58,676 bases of DNA from Bacteroidales bacterium. Lineage in GTDB: Bacteria; Bacteroidota; Bacteroidia; Bacteroidales; UBA1715. The stretch lies in the NCBI GenBank assembly GCA_017552705.1, contig JAFZOY010000052.1:1-58676 (forward strand), written 5' to 3'. A model generated the notes under the pieces. It was not told the DNA's origin. It saw only the letters and a list, made by a program, of their open reading frames with translations, and ran no database searches. This document shows, piece by piece, positions 1-8,972 of this stretch (position 1 is its first letter; every line of letters begins with the position of its first letter). The translations under genes and the position numbers were made by a program.

Positions 1-2
1 AA

Positions 3-284
3 TGGATTAACGAAAACAGAATTACAGGGAGTGAATGGAATGGCAATCCACCACAAGGAGAAGGCTATGAAGCTTTTGTAAAAATCTACAAAGATTTTCG
101 AGATACTTGTTTTGAAAATCCAAACATTTCTTTTAAGGATATGGATAGATATATTTGGGGATCCAGAAAAATTGAGTCCATGAAAGATAGTATACGAAAA
201 GAATATACGGAATACAAAAATATTTGGAATTCTATATGTGAAAACGAACTAAATAGGTATATGAACAATAATAAAACAAAGTGA
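3..284 (+). CDS. C-terminal part of an unrecognised protein (5' end outside window)
   Basis: Frame 3 is open from the left window edge to a TGA at 282-284, giving about 93 residues. The composition (many K, N, E, Y, I; no long hydrophobic stretch) suggests a soluble cytoplasmic protein, and the last 15 residues are strongly polar. Only two bases separate its stop from the ATG of the next gene, so the two may be co-transcribed. The DNA is more AT-rich than most neighbours. I do not recognise the family, and no function is proposed from this fragment. Confidence 0.6.
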   Translation, partial: WINENRITGSEWNGNPPQGEGYEAFVKIYKDFRDTCFENPNISFKDMDRYIWGSRKIESMKDSIRKEYTEYKNIWNSICENELNRYMNNNKTK

Positions 285-286
285 TT

Positions 287-2263
287 ATGAAAAATTTTAT
301 TACATTTTTCCTCACTCTATTTGTAGCAAGTAGCGTGTGGGCATACGATTTTAAAGTAGATGGTATATACTATTCAAACGTTTCATCCTCCGTTTCAGGA
401 AATGAAGCTTGGGTAACATTTAAAGATGAATATTATAATAGTTATTCTGGTTCTGTAACAATCCCATCTTATGTTTGGTATCAGAATGTACGATATAGTG
501 TGACTTATATTCGTGAAAGTGCATTCGAGAACTGTAGAGGTCTTACGTCGGTAACTATACCAGAGAGTGTGACTCACATCGAAGAACGTGCTTTTTATGG
601 TTGTACAGGTCTTACGTCAATAACAATTCCAAACTCGGTTACATACATAGGTAAAAAGGCCTTTGAGGGCGTGGATCTGATAATATATTCAGGAAATGCA
701 ACAGGAGCCCCATGGGGTGCAAATAAAATCTGTCGTGCTTTTGACGACAATTTTATTTATGAAGATGCAGAGAAAACAAGCATATATAAGTATATCGGGA
801 ATGGTAACGATGTGATAATCCCCAACTCGGTAACTAAAATTGGAGAACATGCATTTGATGGTTGTAGTAGTCCTACGTCGGTAACTATACCAGAAAGTAT
901 GACTTCCATCGGAAAAATGGCTTTTTCTGGTTTTACAGGTCTTACATCAATAACAATTCCAGAAAGTGTAACTACTATTAGTTGGCATGCATTTGACGGT
1001 TGTAGAAATTTAACTTCCATTACAATACCAAAGAGTGTGACTGTGATACAACAGTCCACATTTAAGAATTGTACAAGTCTTGCCTCTATTACAATACCAG
1101 AAAATGTGACTTACATTAGTAACTATGCTTTTGAAGGATGTACAAGTCTTACATCTGTTACAATACCAGAAAATGTTACTAAGATTGGAGATTTTGCTTT
1201 TTGTGGTTGTACAAGTCTTACATCTGTTACAATACTCGAAAATGTTACTATGATTGGAGGTGCTGCCTTTTATCAATGTAGTAGATTAACATCTGTTACT
1301 TGTTTGGCAACAACTCCACCCATGATCGGTGACGATTGCACATTTGGATGTGAACATTCAATGACTTTGTATGTTCCTTGCGAAAGTAAAGATTTGTATC
1401 GTAATGCTAAATATAATTCGTCTGGTAAAACTATAACTCGTTGGATTACTGTAAAAGGTATATCGTGCAGTGTTTCAGCATCGGCAAACGACAACTCATT
1501 AGGTACGGTTGAAGGAGCAGGTGAATTCGCCGATGGAGATATAACCACACTTGTGGCGACTCCCACAAGTGGAAGTGTGTTTACTCAGTGGAGCGACGGC
1601 AACACCGACAATCCCCGCCCCATAACAGTGGACTCAAATTATGATTTAGAAGCGATTTTCAAGGCAATCTACACTGTTTCTTTATCATCGAACGACAACT
1701 CATTAGGTTTAGTTGATGGAGCAGGCGAATATATCGATGGAGATACGGCTATTCTTACTGCAACTCCCGCAAGTGGAAAGGCGTTTTCTCAATGGAACGA
1801 CGGCAATACCGACAATCCTCGCACCATAATAGTGGAATCGGATAGCAATTTAGTGGCAATCTTTAAAGCTATCTATACTATCAAAGTGTCGGCAAACAAC
1901 AATTCTTTTGGTTCGATACAAGGAAACGGGAAATTCGAGGAAGGTACTACGGTTTCGATTTCCGCATGGCCAAAATCTGGCTATAAATTCACAAAATGGG
2001 ACGACGGCAACACCGATAATCCACGCTCCATAATCGTTTCTGCTGACCAAAAATATCAGGCAATCTTCGATAAAATTCCAACAGCCATTTCTGAAGTCGA
2101 AAACGGCACAACAATCACAATCGTCAACAACCAAATCCTCGTAAACGGCGAAGCACCAGCATTTGTGGTAACAATTTCTGGCAAGAAAATCGCAAATCAG
2201 AATTTGAAGGCTGGGGTGTATTTTGTGGTGGTAGATGGCGAAACGGTGAAGGTTGTGAAATAA
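287..2263 (+). CDS. BspA-like leucine-rich-repeat surface protein with InlB-type repeats and T9SS type A tail
   Basis: Predicted secreted or surface-anchored adhesin of 658 residues. The ATG at 287 is preferred over the GTG two codons upstream because it directly precedes a signal peptide (MKNFITFFLTLFVASSVWA). Residues about 75-370 hold roughly ten BspA-type LRR units of about 23 residues (pattern LTSVTIPESVTxIxxxAFxGC). Residues about 392-595 hold three units of about 66 residues resembling divergent InlB B-repeats, each containing DGNTDNPR. The C-terminus (about 602-658) is a T9SS type A sorting domain ending GETVKVVK. The family is known for binding host or bacterial surfaces and for T9SS export; the ligand here cannot be read from sequence. 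The stop codon is also the first base triplet of a 14-bp tandem repeat. Confidence 0.88.
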   Translation: MKNFITFFLTLFVASSVWAYDFKVDGIYYSNVSSSVSGNEAWVTFKDEYYNSYSGSVTIPSYVWYQNVRYSVTYIRESAFENCRGLTSVTIPESVTHIEERAFYGCTGLTSITIPNSVTYIGKKAFEGVDLIIYSGNATGAPWGANKICRAFDDNFIYEDAEKTSIYKYIGNGNDVIIPNSVTKIGEHAFDGCSSPTSVTIPESMTSIGKMAFSGFTGLTSITIPESVTTISWHAFDGCRNLTSITIPKSVTVIQQSTFKNCTSLASITIPENVTYISNYAFEGCTSLTSVTIPENVTKIGDFAFCGCTSLTSVTILENVTMIGGAAFYQCSRLTSVTCLATTPPMIGDDCTFGCEHSMTLYVPCESKDLYRNAKYNSSGKTITRWITVKGISCSVSASANDNSLGTVEGAGEFADGDITTLVATPTSGSVFTQWSDGNTDNPRPITVDSNYDLEAIFKAIYTVSLSSNDNSLGLVDGAGEYIDGDTAILTATPASGKAFSQWNDGNTDNPRTIIVESDSNLVAIFKAIYTIKVSANNNSFGSIQGNGKFEEGTTVSISAWPKSGYKFTKWDDGNTDNPRSIIVSADQKYQAIFDKIPTAISEVENGTTITIVNNQILVNGEAPAFVVTISGKKIANQNLKAGVYFVVVDGETVKVVK

Positions 2264-2300
2264 TGCGGAATGCTTAATGTGTAATGCTCAATGCGGGATG
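2261..2300 (+). repeat. 14-bp tandem repeat, copy A (starts at the stop codon)
   Basis: Three degenerate 14-bp units of the form TAATGCGNAATGCT: TAATGCGGAATGCT, TAATGTGTAATGCT and CAATGCGGGATGCA. The first TAA is the stop codon of the BspA-like gene. The same unit follows the T9SS tail remnant at 57233 and the FISUMP gene at 58392 on the minus strand. From 2240 to 2279 this copy, including the end of the coding sequence, matches the minus strand at 57256-57217 at 38 of 40 positions. Confidence 0.8.
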
Positions 2301-2413
2301 CACAGAACCGTGACAAAATTATCAACAGTCGGTAATTTGAATTGATTTTTTTTGTATTATTGTATGATTGATATAAAATTACAATAAGTATTACCAAATA
2401 AAAACAAAGGATT

Positions 2414-2779
2414 ATGGGAAAATTTGTCATTAAAGAATCAAAATCAGGATTCAAATTCAACCTAAAAGCAGGAAACGGAGAAGTAATTGCAACTTCTGAA
2501 GTTTACAACACAGAATCAGCCTGTAAAAACGGTATTAAAAGCGTAGTTACCAACTGTACCGCCGATGTGGAAGACCAAACTGTTGCGAATTTCGCACAAC
2601 TGAAAAACCCAAAATACGAAATCTACACCGACAAATCTGGTGAATTCCGTTTCCGCCTAAAAGCACGGAATGGCGAAATCATTGCGACTTCAGAAGGATA
2701 CAAGTCTAAAACAAGTTGCCAAAACGGCATTGAAAGCGTGAAAAAGAACGCTCCCGAAGCCGAAACTGTAAAAGAATAA
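2414..2779 (+). CDS. YegP-like (DUF1508) protein, two tandem domains
   Basis: Small soluble protein of 121 residues made of two DUF1508 units of about 55 residues. Each carries the family pattern of an aromatic or glycine-led strand, then NGEVIATSE (first unit) or NGEIIATSE (second unit), then a Cys/Gln-rich helix ending NGIKSV or NGIESV. The family (E. coli YegP type) is common in bacteria and has no firmly known role. There is no signal peptide. It stands alone: 150 bp separate it from the upstream gene and an intrinsic terminator follows it. Confidence 0.85.
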   Translation: MGKFVIKESKSGFKFNLKAGNGEVIATSEVYNTESACKNGIKSVVTNCTADVEDQTVANFAQLKNPKYEIYTDKSGEFRFRLKARNGEIIATSEGYKSKTSCQNGIESVKKNAPEAETVKE

Positions 2780-2799
2780 TCCAGTAAATCATAGTACAG

Positions 2800-2834
2800 A
2801 AAGGGTTGCCGAAGGAATTTGGCACCCTTTTTTG
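2800..2834 (+). terminator. Intrinsic terminator after the DUF1508 gene
   Basis: AAGGGTTGCC pairs with GGCACCCTT across a ten-base loop, with one bulged T, and is followed directly by a run of six or more T. It lies 20 bp after the DUF1508 stop codon. Confidence 0.8.
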
Positions 2835-2893
2835 TTATCGGTGTTTCCCCAAAACGACAAACAATTCCTATCGTCTAACTCCAAACTAATTAT

Positions 2894-2901
2894 TATCTTT
2901 G
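2894..2901 (+). promoter_or_regulatory. Bacteroidota-type -7 element for engB
   Basis: TATCTTTG fits TAnnTTTG, the -7 element of the Bacteroidota primary sigma factor. It lies 18 bp before the engB ATG at 2919, so the leader is about 10 nt. A matching -33 TTTG is not evident. Confidence 0.55.
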
Positions 2902-2918
2902 TACAAAAATTGGGCAAT

Positions 2919-3521
2919 ATGATTATCAAAGAAGCGACATTTATTAAAAGTACAACAAACTACAAGGATTCTCCCCTGCCCGACAAGCACGAGGTGGCAT
3001 TTATCGGCAGATCGAATGTGGGAAAATCGTCGTTAATCAATATGCTCTGCAACAACCACAAATTGGCAAAAACTTCGTCAACGCCAGGTAAAACACAGAC
3101 TATCAACCATTTTCTGATAAATAAATCGTGGTATTTGGTGGATTTACCTGGATACGGCTACGCCAAAGTAAACAAAAAACTCCGCAATACGTTCGAAAAT
3201 TTCATCACGTCGTATATTCTCAACCGTCAGAATTTAGATTGCCTGTTTATTCTGGTTGACAGTCGCCACGAACCACGGAAAATCGACCTTGAATTTATTG
3301 CATGGTGCGGAGAACAGGAAATTCCCATTGCCATAGTGATGACAAAAACCGACAAACTCAAGCCCGCCGTGTTGGAAAAAAATATCCAAGTATATGTTGA
3401 TACCCTGCTCCAGGAATGGGAAGAAACACCACCAATGTTTTACACATCGGCTGAAAACAAAAACGGGAAAGAAGAATTGCTGGAATACATCGAAGGAATT
3501 GTGGAGCCACATGATATGTGA
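2919..3521 (+). CDS. engB: Ribosome biogenesis GTP-binding protein EngB (YihA/YsxC)
   Basis: GTPase of about 200 residues needed for assembly of the large ribosomal subunit. Visible G motifs: G1 GRSNVGKSS, G2 region TPGKTQTIN, G3 DLPGYGYAKV (the DxPGYGYA form is typical of this family), G4 TKTDK, and G5-like TSAEN. The start is placed at ATG 2919, not the upstream in-frame codon at 2832, because IIKEATFIKS is the normal N-terminus and a promoter element lies between the two. Followed after 27 bp by a lipoprotein gene on the same strand. Confidence 0.95.
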   Translation: MIIKEATFIKSTTNYKDSPLPDKHEVAFIGRSNVGKSSLINMLCNNHKLAKTSSTPGKTQTINHFLINKSWYLVDLPGYGYAKVNKKLRNTFENFITSYILNRQNLDCLFILVDSRHEPRKIDLEFIAWCGEQEIPIAIVMTKTDKLKPAVLEKNIQVYVDTLLQEWEETPPMFYTSAENKNGKEELLEYIEGIVEPHDM

Positions 3522-3548
3522 TAACTTATCTTAACCAGAAAAACTGAA

Positions 3549-4118
3549 ATGGCTATTAGGAATTTTATATTAGGAATAACAATCTGCATCGCGTGTGCGT
3601 CGTGTAATTTCAACAACGCCAAAAACATAAAAGACTGCACGTTTGCCGTGGAATCAATCTCAAAATTGATGCTTGACAATGTTTCGATGGACGGAAAGCG
3701 CGGCTTAAACGACTTGTCGCCAAACGATTTTGCCAAACTTACACGGGGATTGATGGGCGAAATGCCGATTTCGTTTACCGCACACGTAGCAATTTCAAAT
3801 CCCAACAACCAAAAAGCGGAACTGAGCGCCCTCGAATGGATTTTGCTTATAAAAGATTTGGAAGTTGCAAACGGAGAACTTGACAAGAAAGTGAAAATCG
3901 CTCCAAACCAAAGTGTTACAGTTCCTATCAATGTGGAAACAAACACAAAGATTTTGAAGAAACTATCGCTTTCCGAAATTAAAAGCATCATTTTTGCAAT
4001 CAGCTCCACCAAAGGTTTGCCACCAAATTCCACTCTAAAAGTGAAACCGGCGTTCAAAATCGGTGGCGCAACGATTAAAGCCCCAATGTACTACACGATT
4101 GATGTTTCAAACCAATAA
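3549..4118 (+). CDS. LEA14-like (LEA_2/WHy-type) lipoprotein
   Basis: Predicted lipoprotein of 189 residues. A short hydrophobic signal ends in a lipobox (CIACASC), so the mature protein would begin at Cys 19 or so and be attached to a membrane. The remainder resembles the LEA14/WHy beta-sandwich fold: a strand with SFTAHVAISNPNNQKAEL, then LEWILLIKDLEVANGEL, then a basic proline-poor strand SVTVPINVE. Proteins of this fold are widespread in Bacteroidota with no defined role. Its stop is four bases from the next start, so it is probably co-transcribed with the secreted protein at 4122. Confidence 0.6.
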   Translation: MAIRNFILGITICIACASCNFNNAKNIKDCTFAVESISKLMLDNVSMDGKRGLNDLSPNDFAKLTRGLMGEMPISFTAHVAISNPNNQKAELSALEWILLIKDLEVANGELDKKVKIAPNQSVTVPINVETNTKILKKLSLSEIKSIIFAISSTKGLPPNSTLKVKPAFKIGGATIKAPMYYTIDVSNQ

Positions 4119-4121
4119 TGT

Positions 4122-5618
4122 ATGATACACAAAACAACCATAGCAATAGTATTTCTATTATTCTGTTCGTCAATCGGTTACGCACAGGAATCGCAGAAGG
4201 AACGAATAGAATTTCAGGAAAGCACAATTAAATACTATAGTTGTATTCCATTTGGAACCGATGGAATGCTGCTAAAAACACTCGACGAATCGGCACAGAC
4301 AAGCGGAAAAATCGACAACTATACCTATGTGAAATACGACACCGCATTTCACATCATCAACAAAACAAATGTGGTTCTCCCCGCCCGAAAATCAAATTAC
4401 ATAGACTATACAAATTCACAAAACCATTATTCGCTTGCGGTTCAAACATCTGGAACATACACACTTACAATTATTAACGCTCACACTCTGAACACGAAAA
4501 CCATACACGGGAAACTTCCGAAAAGTACTGTAATTCAATCAATTCGAGCTGTAGGCGACTACGTGTATTTCCAAGGATTCACAAAAGAATTGCCTATTTT
4601 GCTTGCGCAAAACATTCGTACAGAGGAATTTATATTTGGAAAAATCATTCCACTCAGTAAACGGAATTTCTCCATTATTTCGTTCGAAATCAACGAGGAA
4701 TCAGGCGAAGCGTATTTGTTCACCAAAGATGTACTGAAAAACGACCGTCTAATTAAGTTCTACATTTATAAAGACGGACAAAAGACATTTGAAACCGTTG
4801 TAAAATCAAATGAGCCAGACAAATACATAGTTTCCGCATTTGCATCGAAATTACACGACAATTCGTATCTACTATCTGGAACCTACGGCAATACAAGCCG
4901 AAACACAACAACCTCGGTGGGAATATTCATTTCAAAACTCACCGCAAATGGTACAATTGAATTCACAAAATACATTAACTATCTCGATATCAACCAATTC
5001 ACATCGTATTTATCGGAAAAACGACAAGAAAAAATTGAGAAAAAGCAAGAACGGCTAAATAATCGTAGCAAAGAATTGGAAATCAACTATTTAATGATTC
5101 CACACAAAATTATAGAAGAAAATAACACATTTGCTCTTGTTGGCGAAGCATTCTACCCCACGTTTCGCCAGGAATGTCAGCACATTAGCGCGCCCGGCGG
5201 TCCTACAATGCACTGCTACCAAGTATTCGACGGCTATCAATACACCCATTTCTTCCTATTGGGATTCAACGAAAACGGTGAATTACTCTGGAGCAATTCC
5301 GCCCCGATGTATATCAACGACAAGCCCTACAATCCCATACGATTTTTGTCCATCAACAAAGAATCGCAGAATTTGAAACTCATTTATTCCTCGTGGGACA
5401 AGCTACACGTCCATTCCTACCAAAATGGCGAGCAAACCAACACAGAAGAGATTCCCTACATAACCGACGATGAAAAACTGTTGGTTTCGAGTTGCCGAAA
5501 CCGATACTGGTACGGAAACACATTTCTTTCGTTTGGATTCCAGAAAATTAAAAACAAAGAAGAACACAACAAACGCGAAATATTCTTTATTGAAAAATTA
5601 ACAATTCCAACAAAATAA
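4122..5618 (+). CDS. Secreted protein of unknown function
   Basis: Protein of 498 residues with a clear signal peptide (hydrophobic IAIVFLLFCSSIGYA followed by QES). The mature part alternates short beta-strand segments and polar loops, suggesting a beta-propeller or other all-beta fold. A charged helix (EKRQEKIEKKQERLNNRSKE) sits near residues 295-315. Two cysteines near residues 350 and 364 (EC and HCY) could form a disulfide. No catalytic motif or family was recognised. Its stop codon overlaps the next gene's ATG (TAATG), so translation of the two is likely coupled. Confidence 0.7.
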   Translation: MIHKTTIAIVFLLFCSSIGYAQESQKERIEFQESTIKYYSCIPFGTDGMLLKTLDESAQTSGKIDNYTYVKYDTAFHIINKTNVVLPARKSNYIDYTNSQNHYSLAVQTSGTYTLTIINAHTLNTKTIHGKLPKSTVIQSIRAVGDYVYFQGFTKELPILLAQNIRTEEFIFGKIIPLSKRNFSIISFEINEESGEAYLFTKDVLKNDRLIKFYIYKDGQKTFETVVKSNEPDKYIVSAFASKLHDNSYLLSGTYGNTSRNTTTSVGIFISKLTANGTIEFTKYINYLDINQFTSYLSEKRQEKIEKKQERLNNRSKELEINYLMIPHKIIEENNTFALVGEAFYPTFRQECQHISAPGGPTMHCYQVFDGYQYTHFFLLGFNENGELLWSNSAPMYINDKPYNPIRFLSINKESQNLKLIYSSWDKLHVHSYQNGEQTNTEEIPYITDDEKLLVSSCRNRYWYGNTFLSFGFQKIKNKEEHNKREIFFIEKLTIPTK

Positions 5619-6133
5619 TGGCACTTATAAAATCAGTACGTGGATTCACCCCTCAATTCGGAGAAAACTGCTTTTTAGCGGAAAACGCCACTATCATTGG
5701 CGATGTGGTGATGGGAAACGATTGCAGCATTTGGTTCAACACGGTAATCCGCGGTGATGTAAATTCCATAAAAATCGGTAATCTTGTGAATATCCAAGAT
5801 GGTTCGGTGTTGCACACGCTATACGAAAAATCAACCATCGAAATCGGTGACAATGTATCGGTTGGGCACAATGTAACCATCCACGGGGCAAAAATCTGCG
5901 ACAATGTATTGATAGGCATGGGTTCGGTGATTCTTGACCACGCCGTAATCGGCGAAAACTCAATAATTGCAGCTGGCGCCGTGGTTACAAGCGGAACGGT
6001 TGTGGAACCAGGAAGCCTCTATGCGGGCGTTCCTGCTAAAAAAATAAAAGACGTTTCTCCCGAACAAACAAAAGAAATGATTTACCGAATTTCGCACAAT
6101 TACAGAATGTATGCGGATTGGTACAAAGAGTAG
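5618..6133 (+). CDS. Gamma-carbonic anhydrase family protein (left-handed beta-helix)
   Basis: Protein of 171 residues with hexapeptide repeats throughout (for example IGDNVSVGHNVTIHGAKI and IGENSIIAAGAVVTSG), forming a left-handed parallel beta-helix. The metal-binding histidines expected of the gamma-class carbonic anhydrase/PaaY/YrdA family are visible in VLHT, VGHN and TIHG. The C-terminal helical tail (SPEQTKEMIYRISHNYRMYA) is typical. The family assembles as trimers. Some members are active carbonic anhydrases and others are not, so the reaction is uncertain. It overlaps the preceding gene by one base. Confidence 0.88.
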   Translation: MALIKSVRGFTPQFGENCFLAENATIIGDVVMGNDCSIWFNTVIRGDVNSIKIGNLVNIQDGSVLHTLYEKSTIEIGDNVSVGHNVTIHGAKICDNVLIGMGSVILDHAVIGENSIIAAGAVVTSGTVVEPGSLYAGVPAKKIKDVSPEQTKEMIYRISHNYRMYADWYKE

Positions 6134-6137
6134 TTTT

Positions 6138-6713
6138 TTATATTCGTAGTCCTGAAAATCTGTTTTTCAATCTTGATGAGATGAAATACAATATTACTGA
6201 CACCACACTACCGAGGATTGCGCCACACGCTATATCGGCAGGATAATGAACACCCAAATACATTCGGGTGTAACAAATCAACATCGACCATACTATAAAA
6301 AAGAAAGTCCATGGTTTTTGCCGCAAATACAGCGACACACCCACGGCAAATGCAAACATATTGGCAGCGTGCGACGAAACAAATCCGTACATTCCGCCCG
6401 TGTAGCCATTTACCACATGAACAAATCCCCCTATTTCCAGATTATGCGTCGGTCGATAACGACAAATCACCTTTTTGAAACATTCCGTCGAAATTAAATC
6501 GGAAAGGCCTATGGTACAACCAATTACAGCGACACAAAACAAGGCGTTCTTCCATCCATATTTTCGGTACAATAAAACCACGGCAAGCACAAACACAGGT
6601 ACCGAAGCCACCGTTTGTGTCAATGCATAAAACACCCTATCGAAAATCTCGGAATTTGCTCCATTGATGGCGAGCAACAACTGTTGGTCAAACGATTCTA
6701 ACGTATCTATCAT
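6138..6713 (-). CDS. PAP2-family membrane phosphatase
   Basis: Integral membrane protein of about 191 residues with five or six hydrophobic segments. The three acid-phosphatase motifs are present: KKVICRYRP (motif 1), VSSHAAN in place of the usual PSGH (motif 2) and [12 protein letters not shown] (motif 3, with the catalytic His and Asp). Relatives dephosphorylate undecaprenyl pyrophosphate, lipid A or phosphatidyl-glycerophosphate; which substrate applies here is not evident. The start is placed at the ATG at 6713 because it overlaps the obgE stop as ATGA, indicating coupling. A longer form would need a TTG start inside obgE. Confidence 0.88.
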   Translation of the reverse strand: MIDTLESFDQQLLLAINGANSEIFDRVFYALTQTVASVPVFVLAVVLLYRKYGWKNALFCVAVIGCTIGLSDLISTECFKKVICRYRPTHNLEIGGFVHVVNGYTGGMYGFVSSHAANMFAFAVGVSLYLRQKPWTFFFIVWSMLICYTRMYLGVHYPADIACGAILGSVVSVILYFISSRLKNRFSGLRI

Positions 6714-7699
6714 TCGTTCAACAATTTCCAAAGTTTATCTTTCAGTTCCGTAATATGGATTTGCGCCACCGAAGAAATAAAAATATGTTCAACGGGCGGA
6801 AGTTGTTTTTCTATCATCGAAGTCAATTCCTCGTCAAGCATATCGCATTTTGAAATTGCCAACAAACGAGGTTTATCGAGCAACTCTGGATTATATAGCT
6901 CCAATTCATTCAGCAACACGCTATACTCCTTCGCAATATCGTCGCTATCGGCAGGAATGAGGAACAACAAAACCGCATTACGTTCTATATGGCGTAAAAA
7001 CCTCAGTCCCAACCCTTTGCCTTCGTGCGCTCCTTCGATAATTCCAGGAATATCGGCCATTGCGAACGAAGCGCCGTTTCTGTACGAAACGATTCCCAAC
7101 TGTGGAACCAATGTAGTAAACGGATAATTCGCAATTTTTGGCTTTGCGGCGGAAACCACACTCAGCAAGGTAGATTTTCCAGCATTCGGAAAACCAACCA
7201 AACCGACATCGGCAAGTACTTTCAGTTCAAGAATATACCAACCTTCGGTGCCTTCCTCGCCAGGCTGTGCATAGCGTGGAGTTTGATTTGTGGCAGATTT
7301 GAAATTCAAATTACCCAAACCACCACGGCCACCTTTCAACAAAATCTTTTGTTCGCCGTCTTCAGTGATTTCGCACAGAACCTCGTCTGTTTCAGCGTCT
7401 TTCGCCACCGTTCCCAGAGGAACCTCTATAATCACATCATCACCGTCGGCGCCGGTACTTCCGGCACTACCCCCGTTGCCGCCATTGCCAGCAAATAAAT
7501 GTTTTTGGTATCGAAGTGCCAACAACGTCCACACATTCCGACTACCACGTAAAATAATATGTCCGCCACGACCACCATCGCCACCATCGGGGCCACCTTT
7601 CGCCACAAACTTCTCACGATGAAGATGTGCAGAGCCCGCACCACCCTTACCAGAGCGGAGAAAAATTTTTATATAATCAACAAACGACGATGTTGGCAT
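6710..7699 (-). CDS. obgE: GTPase ObgE/CgtA
   Basis: 329-residue GTPase that binds the 50S ribosomal subunit and takes part in ribosome maturation and stress control. The N-terminal glycine-rich Obg fold (residues 1-160) contains [17 protein letters not shown] and GGRGGLGN. The G domain has G1 [10 protein letters not shown]3 [16 protein letters not shown] and a G4 of SKCD instead of the usual NKxD. It is short, lacking the C-terminal extension found in some Obg proteins. It is followed with ATGA overlap by the PAP2 gene. The upstream adk gene is separated from it by a terminator. Confidence 0.96.
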   Translation of the reverse strand: MPTSSFVDYIKIFLRSGKGGAGSAHLHREKFVAKGGPDGGDGGRGGHIILRGSRNVWTLLALRYQKHLFAGNGGNGGSAGSTGADGDDVIIEVPLGTVAKDAETDEVLCEITEDGEQKILLKGGRGGLGNLNFKSATNQTPRYAQPGEEGTEGWYILELKVLADVGLVGFPNAGKSTLLSVVSAAKPKIANYPFTTLVPQLGIVSYRNGASFAMADIPGIIEGAHEGKGLGLRFLRHIERNAVLLFLIPADSDDIAKEYSVLLNELELYNPELLDKPRLLAISKCDMLDEELTSMIEKQLPPVEHIFISSVAQIHITELKDKLWKLLNE

Positions 7700-7706
7700 A
7701 GCTTAC

Positions 7707-7740
7707 ACAAAAATGAAGACGTCCCCATTGGAACGTCTTC
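7707..7740 (-). terminator. Intrinsic terminator after adk (minus strand)
   Basis: GAAGACGT and ACGTCTTC form an 8-bp perfect stem around a ten-base loop. On the minus strand it is followed by ATTTTTG. It lies 18 bp beyond the adk stop and just before the obgE start. Confidence 0.75.
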
Positions 7741-7758
7741 TAAATAAAACAAGTACAA

Positions 7759-8331
7759 TTAAAATGCGTCGCACACGTTGCAGATAGCCGCAAAAATATT
7801 GTCGATAGTGCCAACACCCTTGATTTCCTTCAACTTACCTTGTTTTGAATAGAAATCTTTCACAGGTGCAGTTTCGCTGTTGTACACTTTGATACGGTTC
7901 ATAATAACCTCTTCGTTTTGATCGTCGGCACGGCCAGAAACCTTACCACGTTCCAACAAACGTTTAACCAATTCCGGTGTATCAACTTCCAACGAAATCA
8001 TACAAGAAACTGCAATGTTGTGTTTAGCCATCAAATCGTCCAAAGCAACAGCCTGAGCAGTAGTACGAGGAAATCCATCGAAAATGAAACCATTACCTTT
8101 TGCATTTTCAGCAATTTTGTTAGCCATCATGCCAATCACAATGTCGTCGGAAACCAATTCACCTTTTTCGATTTTAGCCTTAGCCTGTTTGCCAAGCTCT
8201 GTTTCAGCTTTCATTTCTGCACGAAGCAAATCACCAGTTGAAATGTGACACAAATTGTATTTTTCAACGATTTTGTCGGATTGAGTTCCTTTTCCAGCTC
8301 CCGGAGGGCCAAATAACACTAAATTTAACAT
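7759..8331 (-). CDS. adk: Adenylate kinase
   Basis: Cytoplasmic enzyme of 190 residues interconverting ATP + AMP and 2 ADP. Visible: P-loop GPPGAGKGTQS, the AMP-binding region (STGDLLRAE and FDGFPRTTAQA), and RLLERGKVSGRADDQNE, where the LID is the short zinc-free form. The length matches the short-LID adenylate kinases of Bacteroidota. It ends before a terminator and is divergent from purE. Confidence 0.96.
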   Translation of the reverse strand: MLNLVLFGPPGAGKGTQSDKIVEKYNLCHISTGDLLRAEMKAETELGKQAKAKIEKGELVSDDIVIGMMANKIAENAKGNGFIFDGFPRTTAQAVALDDLMAKHNIAVSCMISLEVDTPELVKRLLERGKVSGRADDQNEEVIMNRIKVYNSETAPVKDFYSKQGKLKEIKGVGTIDNIFAAICNVCDAF

Positions 8332-8422
8332 TTTTATAAAATTTTATATTTGTTTATCAATACTTGTCAGATTCTTAAGAAGAAATCGCCGTCAAGCGTT
8401 GGCGAAATTACTATTTTTTTTT

Positions 8423-8430
8423 CATCTTTG
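8423..8430 (+). promoter_or_regulatory. Probable -7 element for purE
   Basis: CATCTTTG differs from TAnnTTTG by one base. It lies 35 bp before the purE ATG in the 134-bp divergent gap between adk and purE. No clear element for adk was found in the same gap. Confidence 0.35.
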
Positions 8431-8465
8431 CGAAAACAAAACAATAAATATCAAAAATATTACGC

Positions 8466-8972
8466 ATGAAACCACAAGTCAGTATTATTATGGGCAGTAC
8501 TTCGGATATGCCCGTGATGGAAAAAGCAGCAAAATTGCTTGACAAGATGCAAATTCCATTTGAGATCATTGCTTTGTCGGCACACCGAACCCCGGAAGCT
8601 GTTGAAAAATTCGCAAAAAATGCCAAAGCAAATGGCATTAAAGTAATTATCGCCGCTGCAGGTATGGCTGCACATTTACCAGGCGTAATCGCCTCTATGA
8701 CAACCGTTCCCGTAATTGGCGTACCTATCAGCGCAAGCCTACAAGGAATCGACGCTCTTTTAGCAATCGTGCAAATGCCGTCGGGCATTCCTGTTGCCAC
8801 CGTTGGTATCAACGCAGCTGAAAATGCGGGAATTCTTGCCGCACAATTCATTGCAATGGCCGATGAACGTGTTGCCAAAGCATTGGCTGACTACAAAGAG
8901 AATCTGAAAGCAAAAATAGAAAAAGCTAACGCTGACCTAAAAGACATACATTTTGAATACAAAACAAATTAA
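8466..8972 (+). CDS. purE: 5-(carboxyamino)imidazole ribonucleotide mutase PurE
   Basis: 168-residue class I PurE, which rearranges N5-CAIR to CAIR in purine synthesis. The N-terminal motif IIMGSTSDMPVMEKA, the AHRTPE active-site loop and the GMAAHLPG loop are intact, as is the later PVIGVPI strand. Class I PurE normally works with PurK; no purK is seen in the window. Its last 20 bases overlap the possible TTG start of the next gene. Confidence 0.95.
   Translation: MKPQVSIIMGSTSDMPVMEKAAKLLDKMQIPFEIIALSAHRTPEAVEKFAKNAKANGIKVIIAAAGMAAHLPGVIASMTTVPVIGVPISASLQGIDALLAIVQMPSGIPVATVGINAAENAGILAAQFIAMADERVAKALADYKENLKAKIEKANADLKDIHFEYKTN

Noticed and set aside
2832..2918. Longer EngB start
   Set aside because: The added residues do not match the family, and a -7 promoter element lies within that stretch.
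6714..6731. Longer PAP2 protein starting with TTG inside obgE
   Set aside because: The ATG at 6713 overlaps the obgE stop as ATGA, the usual coupling arrangement, and leaves all motifs and membrane segments.
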